9,773 nucleotides of DNA from Bacteroidales bacterium (GTDB lineage: Bacteria; Bacteroidota; Bacteroidia; Bacteroidales; WRGA01): the NCBI GenBank assembly GCA_031279795.1, contig JAITHZ010000377.1, positions 1 through 9,773 of the forward strand, written 5' to 3'. The position numbers and the translations under genes were made by a program. Of the stretch, positions 1-8,249 are shown piece after piece (position 1 is the first letter of the stretch; every line of letters begins with the position of its first letter). The notes below the pieces were generated by a model. That model saw only the letters and a list, made by a program, of their open reading frames with translations, did not search any database and was not told where the DNA came from.

Positions 1-59
1 GAAATAAACATGATGCAATTGTTCCGAGTTTTCAGACGGACACTAATTAATAATATATC

Positions 60-668
60 ATGCTAAAAATAAATGCAATGAAACTGATTTTAAACATGAA
101 CAAACGTTACACTTACGCCGATTACCTTACGTGGTTCGATGAAAAGCGGCGTGAACTAATAAACGGATTTATACGTGTAATGTCAGCCCCGTCCACGCTC
201 CATGCGGATGTAACAAGCGCCATTTTCTGGTATATAAAGGAGCATATCATAAGGAATAAGGGCAAATGCAAAGTTTTTTCTGCGCCATTCGATGTGCGTT
301 TGCCAACCTGCAAGGAAAAGGGAGACGACAAGATTTACACCGTCGTGCAGCCGGATATTTGTGTAGTCTGTGACTTGTCGAAACTTGACTATCGCGGATG
401 TATTGGCGCTCCAGAGATGGTTGTGGAAGTCATTTCTCCATCCACATCGCGTTATGACCACACAAAAAAATTCGATCTCTACGAAGCATCCGGAGTGCGT
501 GAATACTGGATTGCCGATCCAGGGAACCGTTCGGTTGCCATCTATTTGCTCCAGCCTGACGGAAAATACGACGAAGGCACAATTTACGAATATGGAGCAG
601 ATAAAATCCCAGTTAACGTCATCAACGGTTTATCACTCGACTGGAAAAGTATTTTTACCGAAAGCTGA
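60..668 (+). CDS. Uma2 family (DUF820) endonuclease-like protein
   Basis: This is a 202-residue protein of the Uma2/DUF820 family, a restriction-endonuclease-like PD-(D/E)XK fold whose cellular role is mostly unknown. Visible family landmarks are YTYADYLTW (17-25), the ELINGFIRVM strand-turn (32-41), H48, QPDI with D99, VVEVISPST with E123, then K136/K137, Y141 and GVREYWIADP (145-154). D99 and E123 are the likely metal ligands and K136 or K137 the likely migrated lysine; this assignment is inferred from family pattern, not structure. The length is normal for the family (about 180-210). Three in-frame ATGs (60, 78, 96) are possible and none has a clear ribosome binding site. The start at 96 (MNKRYTYADY) gives the more typical N-terminus; the longest form is reported. 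There is no signal peptide or membrane segment, so it should be cytoplasmic. It stands alone, convergent with the Sus-like operon, and its stop is followed at once by a heptamer inverted repeat. No promoter motif was recognised in positions 1-59. Confidence 0.88.
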   Translation: MLKINAMKLILNMNKRYTYADYLTWFDEKRRELINGFIRVMSAPSTLHADVTSAIFWYIKEHIIRNKGKCKVFSAPFDVRLPTCKEKGDDKIYTVVQPDICVVCDLSKLDYRGCIGAPEMVVEVISPSTSRYDHTKKFDLYEASGVREYWIADPGNRSVAIYLLQPDGKYDEGTIYEYGADKIPVNVINGLSLDWKSIFTES

Positions 669-669
669 G

Positions 670-751
670 AATTCAATTACGAATTAAAAATTACGAATTA
701 CGAGAGCTTGCGCAGTTTCGTAATTCGTAATTCGTAATTCGTAATTGAATT
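670..751. repeat. Heptamer-built inverted repeat between convergent genes
   Basis: Two 34-nt arms (670-703 and 718-751) are reverse complements at 32 of 34 positions and enclose a 14-nt loop (704-717). Each arm is itself four tandem heptamers: AATTACG at 675-681, a degenerate copy at 682-688, then 689-695 and 696-702 on the left; CGTAATT at 719-725, 726-732, 733-739 and 740-746 on the right. The left arm begins two bases after the Uma2 stop codon. The right arm overlaps the stop codon of the SusF-like gene (750-752). The degenerate left copy accounts for both mismatches. Confidence 0.9.
670..751. terminator. Probable bidirectional transcription terminator or 3'-end hairpin
   Basis: The 34-bp dyad lies exactly between two convergent genes and would form a long, AU-rich hairpin in either transcript, so it is well placed to end or protect both mRNAs. 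It is not a classic GC-rich stem with a U-tract, so intrinsic termination is inferred from position and symmetry only. An alternative is a palindromic repetitive element that spread into this gap. Confidence 0.45.
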
Positions 752-2207
752 ATTGTTTGACAACGGTGCAGCTATAAGTCCGCGCGTCGCCCAATTTCAA
801 TGTAATCTGGTATGTACCGTCTTCTGGAGCAAGGATATTGTCGCCTCCGTAAGTTAAATTGTTCAGGTTTCCGCCGAGATTGATGGGCCAGTCATTGTTT
901 GCACGGAATTTATATTCTTTTCCTCCGAACAGGGTTGTAGTAACCGTCCATTCGCCTGTTGCTTGGTTCAGCGTCATTGGTACAGACGCATTCCAGCCTT
1001 CAGGGGTTCCAGTGGTTGCTTCTCCGGCCACCCCCCACTCGGTTGCGGTAGCCGTATAGGTGTAGGGTACTTTCGACAGGTCGACCGTCAGGCGGTAGAA
1101 TCCGGCTTCAGCGACTGTTAAATTTGCAGCGTCTCCAGCCGTAGAAAGCGTACCATTTCCGCCGTCGCCGTAGTTAGTGCCACTCCAATCGGAAACTGGC
1201 TCGGACGTAAACTTGAAGGCATTTCCGGCTGCCATATACACATAGCCGTCGAATTTCATGTCAAGTTTGGGCGAATATACAATGGGTGCGGTAGGTGGAT
1301 CCCAGCCTTGATGTCCGCCTGGCACGTACAGTTGACGTATGGCGTCAAACAGTTCAATGGTGTAGGTATATTCCAGCATGTTGAGGGTGATTTTGGCCCA
1401 GCTTTTTTCATTCCCTATGCTCATCGGTCCCTCGCCATCATTTGTTTTGATCAGTGTGCCTTCCAGAGCTGTATTGCCCTCAATCTGATTGCCAAGCAAA
1501 TTGTTCCAATAAGCATCGGGATTGGCCGCGCCGGCATCTTTAACCGATTGCGGCATGATTAAGAATGAAAATGCATCTTTCACTTCTATGGTAAGGGTAA
1601 AAATTGGATCTTCGTACACATCCTTGTCACTGTGTTCAAATTTGTATGAATCCAAGTCGTCAACATTGTAGTTGGTAACGTCAAACAGATAGTAGGCCTG
1701 TTCAATAACCACATTTGAGTAGACTGTAATATCAACAGGGCCGGAAAGACAGTCGCCAGGCAGCAACGTTTTCTGCGTGCCGTCCTGAATGTAGACATAA
1801 CTCCGCAAATAGACGGTACGGGTCAGGGGAGCTTTCCCAAACAGTTCTTTTACTGCCTCATTCAGCTCGGAAGACTGTATGGTTGCCGTGTTGTTTGCAT
1901 TTTCTGCTGGCAATTCTACACTTTTTGCAAAATTTTCAGTATCAGATATTTCAACTTTAAATACGACAGTGGCTCCTTCCACCATTGCAGGGGTAGCCGT
2001 AGCTTTTATCAACTCAAGATTCTTGTCGTTTTCTGTGATGGTAATTGCCGATTTGAAATCATTTCCGAAATCAAAGGCGAATCCTTCAATTACTTGTGGC
2101 GCTTCTTGCGGGTACGACGTTGGCGGAACAACTTCTGGAGTGAAGTCTTCCGTACATGCCGAAAAACCGGCAAAAAGCAGTATGGAATATAAATATATCT
2201 TTTTCAT
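750..2207 (-). CDS. SusF/SusE-like outer-membrane starch-binding lipoprotein
   Basis: This 485-residue surface lipoprotein is probably the SusF position of the operon and would hold alpha-glucan at the cell surface without hydrolysing it. The N-terminus has a lipoprotein signal (MKKIYLYSILLFAGFSAC) with C18 as the acylated cysteine. TED follows, consistent with the acidic surface-export signal seen in Bacteroidota. After an N-terminal Ig-like SusE-type domain (about 36-165), three beta-sandwich modules can be read: about 168-288; about 291-388, with VPGGHQGWD (295-303); and about 390-485, with EGWNASVPM (403-411) and FRANNDWPINLGG (434-446). W302, W404 and W440 are candidate sugar-stacking residues. 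The last module closely resembles the C-terminal carbohydrate-binding modules of SusE/SusF as I know them. It is last in the operon, separated from the SusE-like gene by an 86-nt gap with a stem-loop, which could lower or uncouple its expression. Substrate is inferred from family, not shown. Confidence 0.85.
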   Translation of the reverse strand: MKKIYLYSILLFAGFSACTEDFTPEVVPPTSYPQEAPQVIEGFAFDFGNDFKSAITITENDKNLELIKATATPAMVEGATVVFKVEISDTENFAKSVELPAENANNTATIQSSELNEAVKELFGKAPLTRTVYLRSYVYIQDGTQKTLLPGDCLSGPVDITVYSNVVIEQAYYLFDVTNYNVDDLDSYKFEHSDKDVYEDPIFTLTIEVKDAFSFLIMPQSVKDAGAANPDAYWNNLLGNQIEGNTALEGTLIKTNDGEGPMSIGNEKSWAKITLNMLEYTYTIELFDAIRQLYVPGGHQGWDPPTAPIVYSPKLDMKFDGYVYMAAGNAFKFTSEPVSDWSGTNYGDGGNGTLSTAGDAANLTVAEAGFYRLTVDLSKVPYTYTATATEWGVAGEATTGTPEGWNASVPMTLNQATGEWTVTTTLFGGKEYKFRANNDWPINLGGNLNNLTYGGDNILAPEDGTYQITLKLGDARTYSCTVVKQ

Positions 2208-2248
2208 CGTTTAGCTAAATTTATCTTTTATAATAATAATTATTGGTT

Positions 2249-2286
2249 ATTCTGCATACAGGCTTTTTACAGCCCGTATGCAGAAT
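2249..2286 (-). other. Intercistronic stem-loop between SusE- and SusF-like genes
   Basis: Arms 2249-2264 and 2271-2286 pair over 16 bp around a 6-nt loop. The single DNA mismatch (2260/2275) becomes a U-G wobble in the minus-strand transcript, so the RNA stem is continuous. It begins 7 nt after the SusE-like stop codon. No U-tract follows it in the direction of transcription, so it is a poor intrinsic terminator. A role in mRNA 3'-end protection or in setting the expression ratio of the two lipoproteins is more likely, by inference. Confidence 0.65.
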
Positions 2287-2293
2287 GAACCGG

Positions 2294-3469
2294 TTATTCA
2301 ATTTTTCCTGTTCCTTTGGTAAAGTTGATGTACAGTTTTTGACCGATGGTTCCGGGTACTCTGGGTTCCTGATCTCCTCCTTTTGCTCGGTATACCAGTT
2401 TTGAATCAAATACCATAAATTCGGTATTCCACCACTCATGACCGCTGAGGACAATGCAGGCACGCACACCATCGCTACCACCAGCTGGAGCTCCGATAAA
2501 TGCAGGAGATACAAAGTCTGCATCAGCGCCTAACGAAATGTCGGGTACCGTAAACAGATTATCGGTACCGGCTCCCCATACTCCTAAGCCTCCCATTGCT
2601 CTTCCGAACAAATACACTTTTGGTTCAAGGAACTGTACATTGAAAGTATAATTGCGTCCTGAGATTTCGGTTGTTACCACTACGATATACCAGCCAGGAT
2701 TTCCAATGGTAATTGCATTATTGCTGCCAGCCGCTATATCGGCCAATGTTTTGGAATCGTCATCAATAACGGCGTTTTCCATGCTGATAGAAGCGCCTCC
2801 GAGATCTTCTCCTTTTGCTGTGTTGAATCTGATTTCGGCATTGTCGTTGCCTGCTTTTCCCAAGTATTGAACAGCCCAGAACTTTCCTTCCGTGCCATGT
2901 ACCGGTACCATGACAGTTGCGGCATCCCATTTCCATTCATTGATATTTCCGGCCAGGTAGATATTGTTTGGCATTACCACAGGAGGCAGTGCAAAGTAAC
3001 ATTTCACTTTTGGCAGTTCAATGGCGTTAGACAATACTGTATGGCTTCCATCCGCCAGTTCAGCAGATAACCGTATGTAGGTAGCCAGTATGGTGTCGGT
3101 TGGGAAGGCAGCTTCATCCTCAATTCCCAGTAACCCGACCAGTGCGACGGCTATTTCAGTAGCGCTAACATTCATCTTTGCCGTCATGTAGGAAGTAGGA
3201 AGCGTAACAAATTCTTCCGCTGCAAATGTATTTTTCAGCGCTACCTGCACCTTGTAGGTGGTTATGGCAGTGAAACCGTAATCAGGAGGCGTGCAGGTGA
3301 GCTGAACACTTCCCGCATTTTTCAAGTCATAAATTCCGGCAGTATAAACTGGCGTGTTCAATACAAAACTCTCCGGAGTTGATGCAGTCGGAAGTTCTCC
3401 GTCCCGTTCGCAAGCCCAGCACAACGTAAGGCAAGCGAGTAACATCAGTATATTTTTCAGTTTTTTCAT
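2294..3469 (-). CDS. SusE-like outer-membrane glycan-binding lipoprotein
   Basis: This is a 391-residue lipoprotein of the SusE/SusF family, third gene of the operon, expected to sit on the cell surface beside the SusCD complex and bind glucan chains. The frame opens at an ATG at 3502, but the internal ATG at 3469 gives a clean lipoprotein signal (MKKLKNILMLLACLTLCWAC, C20), so 3469 is preferred. ERDGE follows the cysteine and supplies the acidic export signal. A SusE N-terminal domain spans about 24-155. A first carbohydrate-binding-like module spans about 168-281, starting NNIYLAGNINEWKWD with W179 and W181. A second, about 284-391, contains HEWWNTEF (W346, W347) and the closing GQKLYINFTKGTGKIE typical of this family's C-terminus. 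The length is close to that of Bacteroides thetaiotaomicron SusE. The gene follows the SusD-like stop by 36 nt, suggesting co-transcription. The ligand is probably an alpha-glucan, but this is inferred. Confidence 0.83.
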   Translation of the reverse strand: MKKLKNILMLLACLTLCWACERDGELPTASTPESFVLNTPVYTAGIYDLKNAGSVQLTCTPPDYGFTAITTYKVQVALKNTFAAEEFVTLPTSYMTAKMNVSATEIAVALVGLLGIEDEAAFPTDTILATYIRLSAELADGSHTVLSNAIELPKVKCYFALPPVVMPNNIYLAGNINEWKWDAATVMVPVHGTEGKFWAVQYLGKAGNDNAEIRFNTAKGEDLGGASISMENAVIDDDSKTLADIAAGSNNAITIGNPGWYIVVVTTEISGRNYTFNVQFLEPKVYLFGRAMGGLGVWGAGTDNLFTVPDISLGADADFVSPAFIGAPAGGSDGVRACIVLSGHEWWNTEFMVFDSKLVYRAKGGDQEPRVPGTIGQKLYINFTKGTGKIE

Positions 3470-3505
3470 TGTCAGTCTATTTAAAATTAATGAAACTATC
3501 ATTGT

Positions 3506-5110
3506 TTATTTATAACCCTCATTTTGTTCCAGATTGTTATTCATTAGGATCTGGTCTTCGGGTATTGGGTACAGATTGCGGAAATTGTCAATAGATGCAC
3601 CTGCATACGCATTGCCTTTCCACTGCCAGATATACGCGTTGCCCGTGAATTTTCCGAAGCGAATCAAATCCTGGCGACGCCAGCCTTCCCAATAGAGTTC
3701 GCGCGCACGTTCGTCCAAAATGAAATCAAGCGTAAGTTCGTTCTCGCCAATACGGGAAACCGTTGCACGATCGCGAAGTTCGTTTACATAATCCACAGCC
3801 ACAGCCTTATTTCCATTTCCGCGAACGGCTGCTTCGGCATACATCAAGTAAACGTCCGCCAGACGGAACAACGGATAATCGGTATCAACAAAGTCGCCAT
3901 GACTTCCCTTAGCGCCTCCGGATGTTACATTGCGGAATTTTGTTACGCCATAACCAAAAGCTGTATTCGCGCTTAGTTCTGTAATGTTGATGTCATGATT
4001 ATGCTTAAAGAACATTGCCCGTATGTCGTCGGGAGCAAATTTGTTATAAAGTTCAGGGCGGGTTGTTGTACCATTCCAGCCTCCTACCCCACAATCAACC
4101 TGAATGGTTGCAGGAACATCTTTACCCATATAGCCTGTAGAATCGCCAGACAATGTTTGAGCCTGAATAATGAAAGTCATACAGCCATAAGCTTGCAAAT
4201 GCAGCCCGTCTTGAGGCACAACCGCGATAAATTCGCTGGCGCTGCTGTTTTTATCGTTATCGGCAAGGAACAGATAATTGTAGTTCGCACCGATTGAATA
4301 ACCAGCATTGATAATGTTCTCACACATTTTGATACAGTCGGCATTGCGGTCTTTTCCTGTCCACACTTGCGAATTGAGGTAGAGTTTAGCCAAAAGAAAC
4401 CATGCAGCTGCTTTGTCCACACGTCCATATTCGTTCGTGCGCGGGTCTTTCAAGTCGGGAATAATTGCTAAAAGTTCACTTTCCACATATTCAGCCAGTT
4501 CAGCACGTTTTTTTAGAACAGGAAGCGTGGCAACAGGCGTATTTTCATCCAGAAAACCGGAATTTCCAAAAAGATCAACCGCGTGGAAATAGGACAAGGC
4601 TCGGAGAAAACGCGCTTCAGCACGATAAACCGTCACTTCGGGAATCATGTCGCCCTGTCCGCGTTCGTTCAGTTTTCCTTCGCTTGTTACAGTTAGATAT
4701 TCACTTATTACGCGCGCTTGATAGGCTATGCGAAGATACATGGCACGAATAAACTGGTTGGAGGCATTCCACGTTCCGGTTCCCAATTCGGGAATGCCGG
4801 CGTCGCCCCAGTGCAGTATAGCTTCGTCGGTAGTAACTTCCTGCATCACCCAGTAGGCGCGCATATACTGTCCATAACCATTGTCCAAGCCTTGAATGTC
4901 GGACGAACCGGCATCTATAGGTCCGCTTACTGCCAGACCAGCGTACAATTTTCCCAAATTTTGTTTGTAAGCAGTTGAGTTGTCTTTAAAATACTGGTCA
5001 GTAATGATTGAAGGGTCTGTGGGAACAACATCCAAATCACCCATACACGAATTAAAGACGAGCAATGCGACAGCCACTGCACAGTTTATTATTTTAGATA
5101 TATTTTTCAT
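3506..5110 (-). CDS. susD: SusD/RagB family glycan-binding outer-membrane lipoprotein
   Basis: This 534-residue SusD-family lipoprotein forms the surface lid on the SusC barrel and delivers glycan to it. The signal is MKNISKIINCAVAVALLVFN followed by SC, with C22 the likely lipidated cysteine. Family signatures in order are TTDEAILHWGD (93-103), the helical YRAEARFLRALSYFHAVDLFG (162-182), TPR-like helices around 232-270, FRLADVYLMYAEA (415-427), the C-terminal ILDERARELYWEGWRRQDLI (464-483), and a terminal LEQNEGYK. W101 and W345 (in GGWNGTTTRPELYNKF) fall where I recall starch-contacting aromatics in characterised SusD, but no alignment was made. The length matches the family (about 500-550). 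The gene starts 19 nt after the SusC-like stop, the standard paired arrangement. The symbol denotes family and operon position. SusD paralogues bind many glycans, so starch specificity rests mainly on the SusE/F neighbours. Confidence 0.95.
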   Translation of the reverse strand: MKNISKIINCAVAVALLVFNSCMGDLDVVPTDPSIITDQYFKDNSTAYKQNLGKLYAGLAVSGPIDAGSSDIQGLDNGYGQYMRAYWVMQEVTTDEAILHWGDAGIPELGTGTWNASNQFIRAMYLRIAYQARVISEYLTVTSEGKLNERGQGDMIPEVTVYRAEARFLRALSYFHAVDLFGNSGFLDENTPVATLPVLKKRAELAEYVESELLAIIPDLKDPRTNEYGRVDKAAAWFLLAKLYLNSQVWTGKDRNADCIKMCENIINAGYSIGANYNYLFLADNDKNSSASEFIAVVPQDGLHLQAYGCMTFIIQAQTLSGDSTGYMGKDVPATIQVDCGVGGWNGTTTRPELYNKFAPDDIRAMFFKHNHDINITELSANTAFGYGVTKFRNVTSGGAKGSHGDFVDTDYPLFRLADVYLMYAEAAVRGNGNKAVAVDYVNELRDRATVSRIGENELTLDFILDERARELYWEGWRRQDLIRFGKFTGNAYIWQWKGNAYAGASIDNFRNLYPIPEDQILMNNNLEQNEGYK

Positions 5111-5129
5111 TTTAACAAGATTTTAAAAT

Positions 5130-8100
5130 TTAAAAATTCAGGTTCAATCCTAACAGAAATGTGCGGGGGCGAGGATATAAATTACTGATTACGCCTGCCT
5201 TGTCACCGCCTATTGCTATTTCGGGGTCGTTTACATTTGCTTTTGTGATGGTAAGAATGTTCTGTACCGAAACGTAAGCACGGAGATCCAACTTCTTGAA
5301 AATTTTATTAAAATTGTAACCCAATGTTGCATTATCCCATTTCAGGAAAGAACCGTTTTCAATCCATTCGTCAGAAATTCGTTTCTCGTCGGTAGGTCTA
5401 TCATATTTAGCGGAAATAATATTGTGCAGATAAGTGCCCGACGGGTTGAGTTGCAATCGGTAGGAATCCATGGCTGCTATCTGGTTGTAAATGTAGTTTC
5501 CGATGCTTGCACGCCATGCCATCGAAAAATCGAAGTTTTTGTAAGACAGGTTAGTAGATAACCCCATAGTTACTACTGGATTCGGGCTATGGAAAAGATA
5601 TTTGTCGTTGTTATCTATTTTTCCGTCACCATTCAAATCTTCAAATACACCATCTATACCTTTCCCATTTTCGTCATACACTTGCCGAAAAACTTTGTAG
5701 GTGTAGGGAGCATAATTTAACTGGAAGACTGCAAGATCTATTCCGCCGCCGCCGCCTGCGACAGATACGCGCCCGTTACTTGAAAACTTGTCATAATCAG
5801 TAATTTCCAGTTTATTGAAAGATACATTGTAAGCCACTGACCAGTTAAGGGCTTCGGGACTTTGATTACGGATAATGTCGTAATTCAACCCTACTTCAAT
5901 ACCTTTTGTAGAAAAAGCGCCATTGTTCATATACACTTGATTGGCAAAGTTTACACCTCCAGGTATCATTACGTTAGCCAATAAATCTTTTGATTCTTTG
6001 TAATATGCATCAATTGATCCGAAGAATCGGTTTTTTGCAAATCCGAAATCCAGCCCTACATTGTAGGTAGTTGTTTCCTCCCACTTCAAATCAGGATTAT
6101 ATGCCAACGGATAAACAGGAAAGGCATACACGCCACCCATCGGATATTGCGAAGCGGGATTTGTACCGAAACCATAAAACGGCAGGTAGCGGTTGATGTT
6201 TACTTTTTCGTCGCCATAAAGATTTTGCTGTCCAGTGATACCCCAACCCAGCCGGAGCTTAAGATTAGAAAAAACGTCCTGCTCTTTCATAAACGATTCT
6301 TCAATCGTACGCCATGCAAAACCTGCAGCGGGGAAAATACCCGAACGTTTGTCTTTGGCAAACATGGAAGAATGGTCGTTACGCAACGTTAACGTCAATA
6401 AATATTTATCGACGAATGAAAGATTTGCACGCCCAAAGAAGGAAATTAACACTTTAGGCGTGTAAGTAATATCTGTTGGTATTTCAACATCCGGAGTAAT
6501 CGCGTGCTTCAATATGTCGCCGCTCTTGTGTTCGGTTCCAACGTTATATTTTTGATACGAATAACCGCCTGTTAAATCCAGGTGAAAAGCATCCGTCAGC
6601 CGTTTATTGTAGTTTAAATAGAAATCAAGCAGCTGGTTGGTATTATCGCCCTTGTTGTGCCATTCGCTTCCGATTGGAGCGCCTGAATAGATGGTAGCTG
6701 CAGTTTTATTGGTTTTGGAGTCTTCGTTCCATTTTTCGGTTTGCAAACCGAGATTCAATACTGCACGAAGGCCGTCTACAAACGGAATTGCATAGTCGAA
6801 CTGCACATTTCCCCAAAGTTTCCAAACTTCGGAGGCTTTGTCTACTTCTTTCAACATTGCCACAGGATTGCGCCCCGAAAGGTTGTTGTAAGGATAATTC
6901 GTATTATCTCCATAATCAGCGCCCCATTCGTAGTAACCCAAGTATTTTCCGTTCGGGTCGCGTTGTCCATTTTCGGTTACAAAAACAGGTTTAGTCGGAT
7001 CGAAGAAAATGGCAGCGCCTATTGCACCTTCATCTGCTTTGTTGTATTTTTCATAGGAACCGTTTGCATTAAATTCTATTTTCAACTTATTATCGAAGAA
7101 AGACGGAGTTAAAGCTACACTTGCATTGGCGCGTTGATAACCTGAGGTAATCAGCAAGCCCGGCGTATTGTTATAACCAACAGTGACGCGAGCAGGCATG
7201 AAATCAGCAACTATGCCGCGTGCCGAAAGGTTTATATTGGTTCCAATCTGCGTATCAAAGATCTCATCTTGCCAGTTTGTGTTATAGATGGTTCCGTTGT
7301 AGCCCAACATGCCAGGTTCCGAATATTCGGTAACTGCTTTAACGAAATCGGATTGACTGAGCGATTCTACTTTCCATGGCAAAGTTATTACCGATCCTTG
7401 CAAATCAAGATTGAATCTCCATTTGCCTTTTCCGCCTTTTCCGCCTTTTCCATAATCGCCTCCCTTTTTTGTGGTAATAAGAATTACGCCGTTCGAGGCA
7501 CGCGAGCCGTAAATGGCTGTTGCCGAAGCATCTTTCAAGACAGAGAAAGTTTCAATGTCATTCGGGTTGATTTGAGAGATAGATGCATCTTTCAAAGGCA
7601 ATCCGTCCACAACAATCAAAGGGTCGTTGCTGGCATCCAGTGAAGCGCCGCCACGAATACGGATTTGCGAACCGGTTCCCGGATTTCCGTTCGGAATAAC
7701 CTGCACGCCTGGCATACGGCCTGTAATCAAGTTATCAGCCGTCACGATAGGGCCTTTGTTCATACTTTTCGAGGTGAGCAATTCTACCGAACCGGTCGCA
7801 TCGTCTTTTTTCACAGTTCCGTATCCGATAGCTACAACTTCTTCCAGCACATTGCTGTCGGCCTTTAGTTGCACATTAATTTCAGACTTTCCGGCTACAG
7901 GTATCCGTTCAGTCTGGCATCCTATATAGCTTATTTCCAGCACGGCGTCGGCAGCCGCTTCAATGGAAAAAGCGCCATCCAAATCGGCTGCAGTACCGTT
8001 GGCAGTGCCTGCCACGATAATGCTAGCCCCAATTGCCGGATCGCCATACTGATCCGTAACAATTCCCTTTACGGTGTTTCTTGCGCCGGTTTGCGCAGAT

Positions 8101-8177
8101 ACGCCCGCGAACGTAAAAAGTCCCCACAGTATCAGCAGGAATACGCTCAAACAGTTTTTTAGGTCTGGTCTCTTCAT
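5130..8177 (-). CDS. susC: SusC/RagA family TonB-dependent outer-membrane transporter
   Basis: This 1015-residue TonB-linked outer-membrane beta-barrel imports oligosaccharides captured by SusD. In order: a signal peptide (1-28, cleavage after VSA before Q29); a carboxypeptidase-regulatory-like domain (about 35-108, VKGIVTDQYGDPAIGASIIV); a TonB-box segment EEVVAIGYGT (112-121); and a plug domain with RIRGGAS, PLIVVDGLP and AIYGSRASNGVILITTKKGG (221-240). A GKGGKGGKGK linker (243-252) follows, encoded by three perfect 9-bp repeats. The barrel is full length, with the Asp-rich loop DLNGDGKIDNNDKYLF and a terminal aromatic in LLGLNLNF. No STN domain is present, so direct signalling to an anti-sigma factor is unlikely, which fits regulation by a one-component regulator. 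It is the first gene of the operon, with about 460 nt of regulatory DNA upstream. The symbol reflects family and locus order; the substrate is inferred. Confidence 0.97.
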   Translation of the reverse strand: MKRPDLKNCLSVFLLILWGLFTFAGVSAQTGARNTVKGIVTDQYGDPAIGASIIVAGTANGTAADLDGAFSIEAAADAVLEISYIGCQTERIPVAGKSEINVQLKADSNVLEEVVAIGYGTVKKDDATGSVELLTSKSMNKGPIVTADNLITGRMPGVQVIPNGNPGTGSQIRIRGGASLDASNDPLIVVDGLPLKDASISQINPNDIETFSVLKDASATAIYGSRASNGVILITTKKGGDYGKGGKGGKGKWRFNLDLQGSVITLPWKVESLSQSDFVKAVTEYSEPGMLGYNGTIYNTNWQDEIFDTQIGTNINLSARGIVADFMPARVTVGYNNTPGLLITSGYQRANASVALTPSFFDNKLKIEFNANGSYEKYNKADEGAIGAAIFFDPTKPVFVTENGQRDPNGKYLGYYEWGADYGDNTNYPYNNLSGRNPVAMLKEVDKASEVWKLWGNVQFDYAIPFVDGLRAVLNLGLQTEKWNEDSKTNKTAATIYSGAPIGSEWHNKGDNTNQLLDFYLNYNKRLTDAFHLDLTGGYSYQKYNVGTEHKSGDILKHAITPDVEIPTDITYTPKVLISFFGRANLSFVDKYLLTLTLRNDHSSMFAKDKRSGIFPAAGFAWRTIEESFMKEQDVFSNLKLRLGWGITGQQNLYGDEKVNINRYLPFYGFGTNPASQYPMGGVYAFPVYPLAYNPDLKWEETTTYNVGLDFGFAKNRFFGSIDAYYKESKDLLANVMIPGGVNFANQVYMNNGAFSTKGIEVGLNYDIIRNQSPEALNWSVAYNVSFNKLEITDYDKFSSNGRVSVAGGGGGIDLAVFQLNYAPYTYKVFRQVYDENGKGIDGVFEDLNGDGKIDNNDKYLFHSPNPVVTMGLSTNLSYKNFDFSMAWRASIGNYIYNQIAAMDSYRLQLNPSGTYLHNIISAKYDRPTDEKRISDEWIENGSFLKWDNATLGYNFNKIFKKLDLRAYVSVQNILTITKANVNDPEIAIGGDKAGVISNLYPRPRTFLLGLNLNF
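7425..7451 (-). repeat. Triplicated in-frame 9-bp repeat in susC-like gene
   Basis: The plus-strand unit GCCTTTTCC occurs three times without a mismatch (7425-7433, 7434-7442, 7443-7451). On the coding strand it gives Gly-Gly-Lys-type triplets, forming residues 243-252 at the junction of plug and barrel. Copy-number change would keep the reading frame. Confidence 0.9.
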
Positions 8178-8249
8178 TTGCGAATGATTAAAGGTTTAAA
8201 ATATTTTGTCTTTTAAGTAAATAAATAGTAAATAAAAAGATTATTTATT

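Noticed and set aside
370..687. 105-codon plus-strand frame overlapping the Uma2 gene
   Set aside because: It is an alternate frame inside a gene with clear family motifs, and it ends in the inverted repeat.
897..907. Second copy of GTTTGCACGGA, also at 8350-8360 next to the operator palindrome
   Set aside because: It contains only half of the palindrome and lies inside the coding sequence of the SusF-like gene. An 11-base match is expected to be chance.
3467..3502. Upstream start (ATG at 3502) for the SusE-like gene
   Set aside because: It would add 11 residues in front of a clean lipoprotein signal and lies 3 nt after the preceding stop. The ATG at 3469 fits the export signal better.
7269..7643. 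124-codon plus-strand open frame, and similar frames across 6741-7112 and 7627-7929
   Set aside because: These are antisense shadows of the SusC-like gene, whose plug and barrel motifs are continuous through these regions.
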